The notes under the pieces were generated by a model, which did not search any database, was not told where the DNA came from, and was given only the letters and a program-made list of their open reading frames with translations. From positions 1,798,001-1,862,000 of the forward strand of contig WHVY01000005.1 in the NCBI GenBank assembly GCA_022266195.1: a stretch of 64,000 nucleotides of DNA. The letters run 5' to 3'. Of this stretch, positions 1 to 9,340 are shown one piece after another (within the stretch, counting starts at the first letter, position 1; each line of letters opens with the position of its first letter). The stretch is from Tetranychus cinnabarinus (taxonomy: Eukaryota; Arthropoda; Arachnida; Trombidiformes; Tetranychidae). Both the position numbers and the translations under genes were made by a program.

Positions 1-1010
1 GATGAGCTCCAAGGTTCTTCCTTTAGAGATGGCAATCTCTTGATGTTTGGTGCCAGCAAAATTACCATGAATAGCATCGGTAATCCCACTGCCCAGCATC
101 GATACCAACAGTATGATAAACCAAGCTATTTGATTTGTGGGCTTCTAGGAAAGAAGAAATTGCCAACCGCGCTTGACTATCTCTGTTTAAAATATAGACT
201 ATTTGTTTCTCAACAGCACCTAAAGTGAACAAGAATAATGAATGAAGATTGAATTTTGATGGAACACGTCACCAATTTATAAGGGTTAATTTCATTACAA
301 ATTTATCAGAACTTCTTAGAGGGTTGATAAATCACAAAGGGTTCATAAGCATAATTTTTCATCATTTAAAATTGTAATGTATGCTCTAATCAGTCAGAAT
401 TATGAACTTACATATCATTAAAGCTTTCCTTTTGGCATCAATAGCTAAATATTGTCCGGGCCAATTCGACAAGACCCAAGGTTTCAACAGCACCTAAAGT
501 GAACAAGAATAATGAAGATTAAAATTTAATGCCACACAAAAGAATTAACTAAGGTTGGCTACAATACAAATTATCAGAACTTCTTAGAGGAAAATAAAAT
601 CACAAAGGGTTCATTAGCATAATTTTTCATCATTTAAAATTGTAATGTATGCTCTAATTAGTCAAAATTTGCTCATGAACTTACTTATCATTAATGCTCT
701 TCCCTTAGGGTCGATAGCTTAATATTGTCCGGCGACAATTCGACGACATCCAGATGTACCGTAAGTTTCTTGGTGAACCTAAAAAGCGGCAACAAAAATT
801 AATAAAATAGAACAAAAGAATAATAACTAAAATTACCTTATCGAAAACATTTTTAGTTGGATTGTATTCAAGAATGACAACCAGAACCAATAGCTAAGTA
901 ATCTTTAGATCCACCAGTTAAACGAAAAGCCAGCATGGACCGTATTATCCCGAAAACTTCCATGGTATGAATTTAGACCCATGAATAGCATGGATAATCA
1001 CACTGGCCCT
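1..1010 (-). pseudogene. SF3B3: SF3B3 relic, scrambled and stop-containing, runs off the left edge
   Basis: Read on the minus strand, this stretch holds several blocks matching the N-terminal beta-propeller region of SF3B3 (spliceosomal SF3b subunit 3). From 963 down: VEVFGIIRSMLAFRLTGG, then after a frameshift ILEYNPTKNVFDK (about 876-838) with a GTAATT donor, an intron of about 60 bp, and an exon at 778-685 reading YGTSGCRRIVAGQY, a TAA stop (719-721), AIDPKGRALMI and a GTAAGT donor. A degenerate second copy of that exon lies at about 497-411. Next comes an exon from 219 reading YILNRDSQARLAISSFLEAH and VYHTVGIDAG. Near position 97 it switches abruptly to AIHGNFAGTKHQEIAISKGR, which belongs at the protein's N-terminus. 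Retained introns show this is not a processed copy. The in-frame stop, frameshifts, missing segments and wrong order make it a dead copy; SF3B3 is essential, so an intact gene must lie elsewhere. Family identity is recalled from the known human sequence. Confidence 0.85.
212..752. repeat. Tandem direct duplication, about 270 bp unit
   Basis: Two adjacent copies, roughly 212-484 and 485-752, share long near-identical runs. Examples are the CAACAGCACCTAAAGTGAAC start, the stretch around CATAATTTTTCATCATTTAA and a TATTGTCCGG end. Each unit carries one copy of the SF3B3-derived GQY..AID exon and its flanking intron, so the duplication happened inside the relic. Copies differ by substitutions and small indels. 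Confidence 0.8.
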
Positions 1011-1334
1011 TTGAAGGGTTATAATATTCGAATGCATGGCACCAAGTACAAGTATTTAAAAAACATTAATCAAAACACGTACAATGATGATCATTAGTTA
1101 ACTTAAGAATAATTTTGAAAATTTCTGAACCCTTAATAAATACCGAAAACAAAGCACGTGTTTCCGGAGAGTTGCTAAGCAATCTAGTAAAGTAATAAGA
1201 GGTGACACCTCTGAGGCCCAAGCTGACAATCAGAAGGCGCTTTAATTGAAATGCAAAGATAAAGCACTAATTATGAAAGATATCAGATCTGTTGATTGGA
1301 AGATGAAAATGAATTGTGAAGATAAACATGTAGA
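1011..1334. other. Intergenic, no gene seen
   Basis: No reading frame with recognisable protein character. A slightly more GC-rich patch at about 1150-1245 contains a CACGTG E-box and a GGTGACACC palindrome-like element, but there is nothing to assign a function. Confidence 0.4.
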
Positions 1335-2068
1335 TGAAGAAGAAAGGATTCAAAGGCAAATACTTGTATGAAATGAGCTCAAATGAGGCGCACGTACTTT
1401 TCGTGCCATTGAATAATGTACGTGCAAAAATACGTGCCACGCTTTGTTCATCATCAAACTCATCATTCTTCACCTTTTATCGTCACTTTTTATCCTGTTA
1501 TGCAGTTCACTTTCTCAGTTCATCTTCTAGTAATAATCGTTTCAAATTTCAAATGTTACAAGTTTAATTGTCTTGATCAAAGTGGTTCATCATTGTACTT
1601 GCAAATGATTGTGAATGTTAAAACATGAGCATGAGTTTAACTAGTGAATTTTGTTTTGCTTTTGTTGGTTAAATGATTAACCTCGTCTGAACTTGTCAGC
1701 TTCGTTTTCACTGTTCATTTGAATCCACAAACAAAATCATTGGTTTCAGGGTTGAGAGCCTTTTGCTTTGCAAAGTTGTTTTCAGACTCTTGTTGGACCA
1801 TTTATGATACAATTAAGTCTCCAAGGCGAGTGTGGCCACACACATTGAGCACACTTTGACAATTAGCTTGTTCCTATGTGCGTAGGGTCACAGTCTTAAT
1901 GTGGTTGTCAAAATAATGCAAATGAGCGTTACAAGTTGGATGGTCACTCAAGGCATTTGCCTTTATTTTACCATATTAACTTCATTTTTCAACATATTAA
2001 TTATCAAGTTGAACGTTTAAACGCTTTTAATGGTTTGTCAAACGCGAGTATTGAGTATTTATCGTTCC
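1335..2068 (+). repeat. Left arm of a ~735-bp inverted repeat (partner 17052-17785)
   Basis: This stretch is the reverse complement of 17052-17785 with modest divergence. Matched landmarks are the GCACGTACTTTTCGTGCC cluster (1389 here, about 17705 there), the run about a fractured GTGTGGCCACAC palindrome (about 1830 and 17275), and GAACGTTTAAACGCTTTTAA near the inner end. Homology stops about 2068, exactly where homology to the 3' flank of the bHLH genes begins. The arm therefore abuts the duplicated block. No transposon termini or ORFs are evident in it. Confidence 0.85.
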
Positions 2069-4700
2069 GAGAAGCGCAATCGAAATTGATTGTTTTCAAT
2101 TTACTCTTGAAAGTAAACATTTAATTATAAATAAATTAATGCCATTATAAATTGCAATAAAAGTCATTATTATTGATAGCATAATTGTTACAATTAAAAA
2201 AGAAAAAAGTTTATCAATATTTTTTATTAGCAGGGATGAAGTTGATGATAAAATATATTCATTATTACAATATTAATCAAAATAATCAAAAATTTATTTA
2301 AGGTCTCGTCGAGTCAAGAAGCCTTATCGTCTCTGAAAGCGCCCAAATGTAGTTATGAGCATATCGAAGTGTCTCAATTTTGGTTAATTTAGTTTCTTCC
2401 GAGGCTGTCGGTAAAATCTTGCGAAGAGTTTCCAGTGCTTGATTTAAACTATGCATACGATTACGTTCCCGGTCATTTGCTTTTACCCGACGATTACGCT
2501 TCAATTTGTTCACCAAAGTTGGACTTCTTGCTCTAGTTCGTCGAGTTTTAGTTCCTTTGGATCGTTTATCACTATTGTTGCAATTACCATGATCACTCTT
2601 AATGGCATTATTATTGTTAATGATGTTATTGAATGTTTTGTGTTGCTCTTCCTTAACCATGGTCAACATTTCCTCGTCAAGATCATCATCTTCATCATCC
2701 TCGTTATCACCCATCATAGAGTCAAACATTGAAGTTGATGAAGGTGTCAATGGTTGATGGTTTAATGAGCTTATGGTCAAAGGAGACTGTGTGTAGGGTA
2801 TTAAAGGAGTTAAGGATAGTTCACGGAAGGGTCGAGTTGGTCCCATTGATGAAGATGATGAGTTTAAAGATGAAGTTATGGTTGTGCCATGGGATGAGTA
2901 GGATGAAGAAGATGAAGATGAGCAAGATGATAAAGGCGAGAAAGGCGATGAAAGTAGACTTGGTGAGGTTGACGGTAAAGGTGAAAAGTTGGATATGGAA
3001 GAGGCTGGAGGTGAGATTAAATACACACTTGGGTCAGCCATCGAGTCGGTTGATTCAATGAGAACCCGTTGATTGAAATTTTATCACAATTAAGTCCGTT
3101 GGATATGAAATTTAGTCCGCTTTTAAGCAACACTCAAAGTTGGTTCACTTTGTTGACTATGGGTTTAGTAAAATGTCCCAAACTGATGTTCAAATTGAAA
3201 TGAGCTTCACTTATGGGACACTCTTTGATCGGCTCCTAGACTATGCTTTGGCTGTGTAGGTCCGCCCCTTATGAGACACATTTCCCCGCCTCGCAAAGTA
3301 AAAGATGATAACCTATTCAATAATAATACGGTCTTTGTGCGCATAACGTGCGACTGAAAGGGAAGATAAAGAGAAAAGAGGAAGATGAAAAAACCAAAAA
3401 GATTTAATGGTTGGGACAAAAGGAATGAAACTGAAGGCAAATCACATTAGGAGTGGCACAAGTGGCACTGTCAATATCTACCTGATCAGTTGTTGAGCGA
3501 AAAACAAGAAAAATTTCAATTAATTATGAAATCGAAAACATTGTCATCGATTCCAATCAATTTTCCTTTTTCTACCAAATTGTCGCAAGCTTTGTACAGT
3601 TTAGGACAAAATATGAATTGCTCTTGTCTCATAAAATTGAACTAAATTTTTATCCTAACATTTAGACCAAAGCTTTCGGCCAATTTCAAAACAATCAACC
3701 TTAAATTGGACTGAATAGTGAAAGGGAAAAATGCTGTTCTTTGCAAAAATCAAGAAAAATGTTAACCAAAAAATTGAAATCAAATGATTGTTGTTCAATG
3801 ATTTGGCGATTTACTTCCTTGAGATTGTTTTGTCAACTGTTCCAAGTAAAGACAAGTTTTGAGTGTTCAGTGTTTTCAATTTATATTCATTTATAAAATT
3901 ACGTTCAAAATTATTAAAAGATTGCTTATAAAGCAAATAATAAAAGGTGAAAAAATAGGAAAAGTTTGTTGTCCTTCCATCGAAGGAATAACAAAAAGAT
4001 CAATTTTAGATGAACGTAAAATGTGACCATGCATTTGCTTAAAATGGAGAGTAACCATAAACTGAGCATTTAACCATACAAATAAATTACATTTGTTGTT
4101 TATGCAAAACTCTCAAACTTTTTGAAGACAACAGCAATCATACAAGTTATAAAGATACAGATTCACTCCCAGTTATTAATTGAAATAATAAAGAGTATCG
4201 ATACTTTATTTTCTTTCCTCTTTGCATCAAAGTAAATCAGGAAATATTATTCACCATTTCATTTAGTCTTGTTCAATAAGCTATGACACATGTTTAAATA
4301 ATGCAAATTAGTATAAAAGAAATGGCGAACAAGAAAAATGATAATGATAAGAAGATGATTCCAACAGGTCGCAATTATCATGACCTTTGTTGTATTTATA
4401 GTAATAAAAAGTCAACTTTGTTTCAGTTGACCTTTATTCCTTTATTTGCAGTCGCCCGTCAGTTTGAAGTTGCTTGAATCACCGTTTCATCGACTATTAG
4501 ATAGCTATAAAACTTGTAAACCTCGATATCAAGCAAAAATTCAGACTCACATTTAAAATAGATTATTACAGTTTACGAGAAACTCCAATGTCTATAAATT
4601 TGATCAGTAGTGTCCAACCATTTCAAGATCAAGATAAATTTCGAGTTTCAATATTATTTTCGTCCAAAAATTTTTTCTGTTAAGCCCAGTTCTGCTAGAC
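2069..4700. repeat. Duplication block A: collapsed copy of 4750-13380
   Basis: Three segments match block B in the same order and orientation. 2069-3060 matches 4752-5762 (3' flank and C-terminal two thirds of the bHLH gene). 3085-3385 matches 8165-8485 (noncoding; shared runs such as CTAGACTATGCTTTGGCTGT and GTGCGCATAACGTGCGACTG). 3400-4695 matches about 12009-13375 (shared GGAGTGGCACAAG, ACATTTGTTGTTTA and AGTCAAC..TTTCAGTTGACC). Relative to B, copy A lacks about 2.4 kb (5763-8165) and about 3.5 kb (8485-12008). Boundaries are by eye, within about 20 bp. Confidence 0.85.
2298..3041 (-). CDS. tap: Neurogenin/tap-type bHLH protein, copy A (N-terminally truncated paralogue)
   Basis: Single-exon ORF of 247 aa. 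The C-terminal 65 residues are a complete bHLH domain of the neurogenin/tap class: basic region RRVKANDRERNRMH, helix 1, short loop ASEETKLTK, helix 2 ETLRYAHNYIWALSETIRLL. The N-terminal part is Ser/Pro-rich, then acidic (DDEDDDLDEE) and Asn-rich, like copy B. Homology to B starts 7 codons before the ATG used here; upstream of that point the sequence is unrelated and has in-frame stops. About 100 residues of copy B are therefore missing and the likely start is the internal ATG at 3041, which has a weak context (T at -3). All length differences from B are multiples of three, and the bHLH differs at only two residues (MHS for MHN, ETLR for ERLR). That suggests constraint after duplication. It could be a functional truncated factor or a young pseudogene without a promoter. 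Confidence 0.75.
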   Translation of the reverse strand: MADPSVYLISPPASSISNFSPLPSTSPSLLSSPFSPLSSCSSSSSSSYSSHGTTITSSLNSSSSSMGPTRPFRELSLTPLIPYTQSPLTISSLNHQPLTPSSTSMFDSMMGDNEDDEDDDLDEEMLTMVKEEQHKTFNNIINNNNAIKSDHGNCNNSDKRSKGTKTRRTRARSPTLVNKLKRNRRVKANDRERNRMHSLNQALETLRKILPTASEETKLTKIETLRYAHNYIWALSETIRLLDSTRP

Positions 4701-4982
4701 TTCATGTTAGGTACTAAATGTTGAAAGTAATTGTATTTCTTATTCTGGCGATTTTATTCAATTTGAAATTGATTGTTTTCACTTGACTCTTGAAAGTAAA
4801 CATTTAAATTATAAATAAATTGATACCATTATAAATTGCAAGCAAAGTCATTATTATTGATATTATAATTGGTACAATTAAAAAAGAAAAAAGTTTATCA
4901 ATATTTATTATTAGCAGGGATGAAGTTGATGATAAAATATATTCATTATTACAATATTAATCAAAATAATCAAAAATTTATT

Positions 4983-6041
4983 TTAAGGTCTCGTCGAGTC
5001 AAGAAGCCTTATCGTCTCTGAAAGCGCCCAAATGTAGTTATGAGCATATCGAAGTGTCTCAATTTTAGTTAGTTTAGTTTCTTCCGAGGCTGTCGGTAAA
5101 ATCTTGCGAAGACGTTCAAGTGCTTGATTTAAATTGTGCATACGATTACGTTCCCGGTCATTTGCTTTTACCCGACGATTACGCTTCAATTTGTTTACCA
5201 AGGTTGGACTTCTTGCTCTAGTTCGTCGCGTTTTAGTTCCTTTGGATCGTTTATTATTATTGTTATTACCATGATCACTCTTAATGGTATTATTATTGTT
5301 AATGATGTTATTGAATGATTTGTGTTGCTCTTCCTTAACCATGGTCAACATTTCCTCGTCAAGATCATCATCATCTTCGTCATCCTCGTCATCATCCATC
5401 ATAGAGTCAAACATTGAGGATGAAGGTGTCAAGGGTTGATGGTTTAATGAGCTTGTGGTCAGAGGCGACGGTGTACAGGGCATTAAAGGAGTCAAGGATA
5501 GGTTACGGAAGGGTCGAGTTGGTGCCATTGAGGAAGATGATGAGGTCAGGGACGAGGTTAAAGATGAAGTTATGGTTGTGGCATTGGATGCATGCGATGA
5601 AGAAGATGAAGATGAGCAAGATGATAAAGGTGAGGAAGGCGATGAATGTAGACTTGGTGAGGCTGAAGGTAAAGGTGACAAGTTGGATATGGAAGAGGTT
5701 GTAGATGAGATTAAATGCACACTTGGTTCATCCATCAAGTCGGTTGATTCAATGAGAACCGGACTTTTCAGGTTAACAGAGTTCATGTTGAGTTGGTGAA
5801 AGTGATTAGGTTGATGAGATGAATGTACAAAAGAGGGATGATGATTGGGATGATAAGGTGAAGATTTTCCGTGAATTTGAGTGAAAAAGTCACCAAAAGG
5901 TTCGATAACAGTTGTCGCTGTTACGGTCGTTGTTGCCGTTGTTGACCCCAACGAGGCTGGTGTTATGGTTGCTGGTAAGATTGTAGTCATTGGGTTCAAC
6001 ATTTGATTAAATGGTTCAGTTGAAAGTCGAAGTGAATGCAT
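4983..6041 (-). CDS. tap: Neurogenin/tap-type proneural bHLH transcription factor, copy B
   Basis: Single-exon ORF; the start chosen is the ATG at 6041 (A at -3), giving 352 aa. Residues 288-352 form a bHLH domain with the neurogenin-class basic region RRVKANDRERNRMHNLN and helix 2 ETLRYAHNYIWALSETIRLL. The family (vertebrate Neurog1-3, Drosophila tap/biparous) binds E-boxes as a heterodimer with Daughterless/E proteins and drives neural fate. The N-terminus is Thr/Ala-rich, followed by a His/Pro/Asn stretch (about 60-90), a Ser/Pro-rich region with a poly-Ser run, an acidic block DDDEDDEDDDDLDEE and a poly-Asn run before a basic nuclear-localisation-like KRSKGTKTRRTRAR. A truncated paralogue lies 1.9 kb downstream in the same orientation. 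The large noncoding space around it is typical of developmental regulators, though no specific enhancer can be named. Confidence 0.9.
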   Translation of the reverse strand: MHSLRLSTEPFNQMLNPMTTILPATITPASLGSTTATTTVTATTVIEPFGDFFTQIHGKSSPYHPNHHPSFVHSSHQPNHFHQLNMNSVNLKSPVLIESTDLMDEPSVHLISSTTSSISNLSPLPSASPSLHSSPSSPLSSCSSSSSSSHASNATTITSSLTSSLTSSSSSMAPTRPFRNLSLTPLMPCTPSPLTTSSLNHQPLTPSSSMFDSMMDDDEDDEDDDDLDEEMLTMVKEEQHKSFNNIINNNNTIKSDHGNNNNNKRSKGTKTRRTRARSPTLVNKLKRNRRVKANDRERNRMHNLNQALERLRKILPTASEETKLTKIETLRYAHNYIWALSETIRLLDSTRP

Positions 6042-8164
6042 TTTAAATGTCACTTGGATAAGGTTAAAGGAAAATCAATTTTCAATAAAAAAAGTGTCCA
6101 AAATAAAAATACTTTATTCTCTTTTTCGAGTTTCTTTTGTTGATCTTTCCACAATTTTTTTCTCTCTCCTTCGATTATGATTTCAACCTTTTCTCCTCTC
6201 GGATCAACTCCATCATTACCATTATTACAACTATTGCATTTTGATTGGAAATCTGAGGAAAAGTGAAAAAACGAGAAAAAAAGTCGATATTAAACAATGA
6301 ACTTTAATCAATAACATCAACACCTTTAAACCCTTTGATTGAAGATTAACACCTTGCTTAGGTTTGGCTCTTTTTTGTCCAACTTGCAAGGAAATTGGCA
6401 AAAAATAATTTCTTTATTTCTCAACACCTTTGATGGTTTTTCACCTTTCATTGAATTAAAATTGGTTAAGATGATCAGAATCGATTTTAAGTTTCACTTT
6501 TACTTGATGACAATCTTTACCTTTGAAAGGCTTTTCTTTTACTTGAACAAGTTCAATGTAAAGTTGAATGAAATTGTAATAAATTGTATAAAAAAAAGAA
6601 GAGAAAGGCTTTTATTTCAAAAGTGCGAACCTGAATTGGTCAACAAATTGATTTCAACAAAAGAAGCAAAAAGGCAAAAGGAAAAGGGTTAAATGGTAAA
6701 ATTGTAAAGCGAGACAAAATGTTGACCGATGAAACAAAAAAGGTAAAGTGCGAAGGCAAAAGGATGACAAAAAGAGAAGAAAAAAGTTTTAAGAAAAGTA
6801 AAACTGTAAATCGCACTGGACCGTAAGTGTGTTAATCAGAAAGGGTCAAGCATTAAAGATGAAAGGATGAAAAAGAGGAAGAAAGGTTACAACAGGTCAA
6901 GAAAGAGGTGACAATAAAGTTGCCAGTGATTTTTGATGGAAATGTTTTTTTTTCTAATTGAAACATTCTTTACCAATTTTAAAGTGTAACCAAAGTGTGA
7001 AGTCCTTCAAGACTCTCTCGAAATGACCTTTCAATGTTACAATAAAGTAATCTTTCATGCAAAGGTGAAAACAGAGAAGAGAAAGAAATGAAAGAAACTT
7101 TTCTTGAAACCTCTTGAAAGGGTTAAACAGAGTGGAATGAATCAACCTGGAAAATCAATTTGAAAGTATCGGTGAATGTGACCGTTGAGAGGGTGGATAA
7201 TAACAATAATAACGACTAATTGTCCGACCTAAGATATGCACTTGAAAGATGACAATGAGTTGCCAACGGCCTTTGATCATTGTGACCAATTAGACCATTT
7301 TATTTCGCTTTTCAATTCGTTTTTTTTTGTTTTTTCCCTTCAAATGTCAACTTCAGTTGAAACGTTCAATGTTGCATTAAATATCCAAATGTAAATAATT
7401 GCTGGTTTTTCATTCACTTATTTAGTGGTTAGTTTATATATCAATAAAACGGGATTAGGTTTTAATCGGCAAAATAGGAAATGTTTAGTGAAAGAAAAGG
7501 ATTCGATTTTGTTTTTCTATTTTTTACTTTTTCTCCTGATAATCTATTGATGGTCCATTAATCTGTGTAAATTTGAGCAAACCAAACAAATTGGATTTAG
7601 GTTTGATTATAATGATGATGAAGGAAGAGGAAGAGAGGACATTGCCATTCAATGTTCATGACCAACTCTCTTGATTAACAGCAACTCGTAATCATCTCAA
7701 TGATCATCAATAATATTAGCAAAATGTCACTATTCATGTATAATAATAATATAAAAAAAAGAGATTGAAAACTGTAACATTGAACAAAGCCGTCAACTGA
7801 AGCTCAAGCATAAAATATATTTATAGTTTTTTATTGAAGGGAGGGAAAAATGTTAACTCAAGCTAGGATGGCTAATAATAATGATGATGATAATGATGAA
7901 TAGATGATAACAAGAACAAAAAGTGTATTATAATATGAAATTAATGTTAGACCAATAAAGAAGAATAGATTGAAAGAAAACTTTCATTTCATTTTCATCA
8001 ACATTTTGTCACCAAAACACGAACTTTTAACCATTAAGTTTAACTGTTGCAAGTTTTAATCTTGAATCAAAGTTGTAATGTAAAGTTTCAACTCTTACCT
8101 TTTTAGGTTGAATAAGATTGAGATTTTGTTGTTCTATCGGTGTTGATGATATACTATTGATTAG
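6042..8164. other. 5' flank of bHLH copy B, no gene seen
   Basis: The sequence is AT-rich with purine tracts (about 6590-6900) and TGATGA-type microsatellites (about 7600 and 7880). No exon is supportable. It is absent from block A, so copy A cannot use this proximal promoter region. Confidence 0.5.
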
Positions 8165-8485
8165 CACAATTTAGTCCGTTTTGGATTTGGATTTAGTCCG
8201 CTTCAACACTGAAAGTTGCTTGAAAGTTTTTCACTTATTTTTGGTAACTTTGACAATGTTTGTTGTAAAATGTCCCAAACTGTTGTTCAAATTGAAATGA
8301 GCTCGAGCTTTACTTTTGGGACACTTTTTGATCGCCTCCTAGACTATGCTTTGGCTGTGTGGGTCCGTCCCTTTTGGGGCCAGTAAAAGATGATAAGCTA
8401 TTCAATAATAATACGGTTTTACGGTCTTTTGTGCGCATAACGTGCGACTGAAAGGGAAGATAAAGAGAAAGAGAAGATGGAAGAA
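8165..8485. promoter_or_regulatory. Duplicated noncoding element, candidate bHLH regulatory sequence
   Basis: About 300 bp here and at 3085-3385 stay alike although neither encodes a protein. Shared landmarks are TTTAGTCCG..TTTAGTCCGC, AAAATGTCCCAAACTG, CTAGACTATGCTTTGGCTGT, TATTCAATAATAATACGG and GCGCATAACGTGCGACTGAA. In block B it lies 2.1 kb upstream of the gene; in A the deletion brought it to about 50 bp upstream of the start codon. An enhancer or promoter role is inference only. Confidence 0.35.
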
Positions 8486-8984
8486 AAAGAAAGAGAAAAC
8501 ATTGACAAAAGGACGAATCACGATAACATTTGAAAGGTGAAAGATGAAGATGAGAGAAGAGAAGGAAGATGATGATGAAGAGAAAAGAGAAAGATTATTG
8601 AAAGTATTAATTTATCAATATTGAATGTTGGCGAATTAGCGATTTGTTGTTAAACAAAAAACTTGAGATGAACCTTTTTTCCATAGCATTTACCTTTATC
8701 ATGATCATTATCATGAACCGTTATTGGTTTATTTATTTGGGATAATCAAAGTTATCTTTCATTATTATTATTGTTATCATTTATATAACAGTTAAAGTAC
8801 ATATTTACAGATTCATATTTGTTTACTTGATAAACTTTAATTGCTTTTCATCATTTTTTCACCATCCATCAAAACGCTGATTAAATCTCATTTTTCAACG
8901 TCTTTATTCAATTGACTTTGGTTAATGTAAAGGCTTTCAATGTGATACTGTAAACATTTTTGTTGCTCTTTTCATTCATCCAAT
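8486..8984. other. Noncoding, no gene seen
   Basis: Purine-rich GA/GAT tract (8485-8600) followed by AT-rich DNA with ATTATTATTATTG microsatellite. No supportable exon. Confidence 0.4.
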
Positions 8985-9340
8985 GGAACCTTGTTTTCTG
9001 GAGTTTTTCATGTATTCTCAGTTAATTATGGATTTCCAATATTCTAAACTTTACCGCATTTCTTGAGATGTTCTTCTTCGCTTATCCTTATTACTTAACT
9101 AAGGTAAACGGGTTATCACCAAACGAAACTGATCATTTAGCTTCGTTCGAAATTGAACCAGCTTCTGGTGCCACAGCAGCAGCCGTTATTCGCCTCCAAT
9201 TAAATAACTCGATCACATTTATTCAAAAGAAGTCATAAAATGCCAAATAGTAAAATATTAAAAGTTTTCCCTGCTTTTTGGATGGAAATCAGCTTTTCTT
9301 TAAGTTCTGATTTTGTTGAACTACTCATATTGATAAACAC
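8985..9340 (+). pseudogene. CD36 / class B scavenger receptor relic (partial)
   Basis: On the plus strand successive frames spell the C-terminal ectodomain of a CD36-family protein. First comes FSGVFHV (compare PSGVFNV in the family), then YGFPIF, a TAA stop, and TLPHFL (family: GAPIFISLPHFL). After a frameshift follows VNGLSPNETDHLASFEIEPA (family: GLSPN...H...IEP.TG), then RLQLNN and a stop at about 9235. A further frame change gives KVFPAFWMEISFSLSSDFVE (family: PVFWLEE...FV..L). The order is correct and gaps are small, but two stops and at least two frameshifts exclude expression as a receptor. Neither the N-terminal half nor the last membrane segment is seen. It lies in the part of block B that is missing from block A. 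Family assignment is from memory of conserved motifs. Confidence 0.75.

Noticed and set aside
705..890. 61-aa minus-strand ORF as a gene
   Set aside because: It reads through an SF3B3-relic exon, its intron and the next exon in the wrong frame.
2451..3061. Plus-strand Met/Lys-rich frames opposite the bHLH genes
   Set aside because: Shadows of the Ser/Asp/Asn-rich minus-strand coding sequence.
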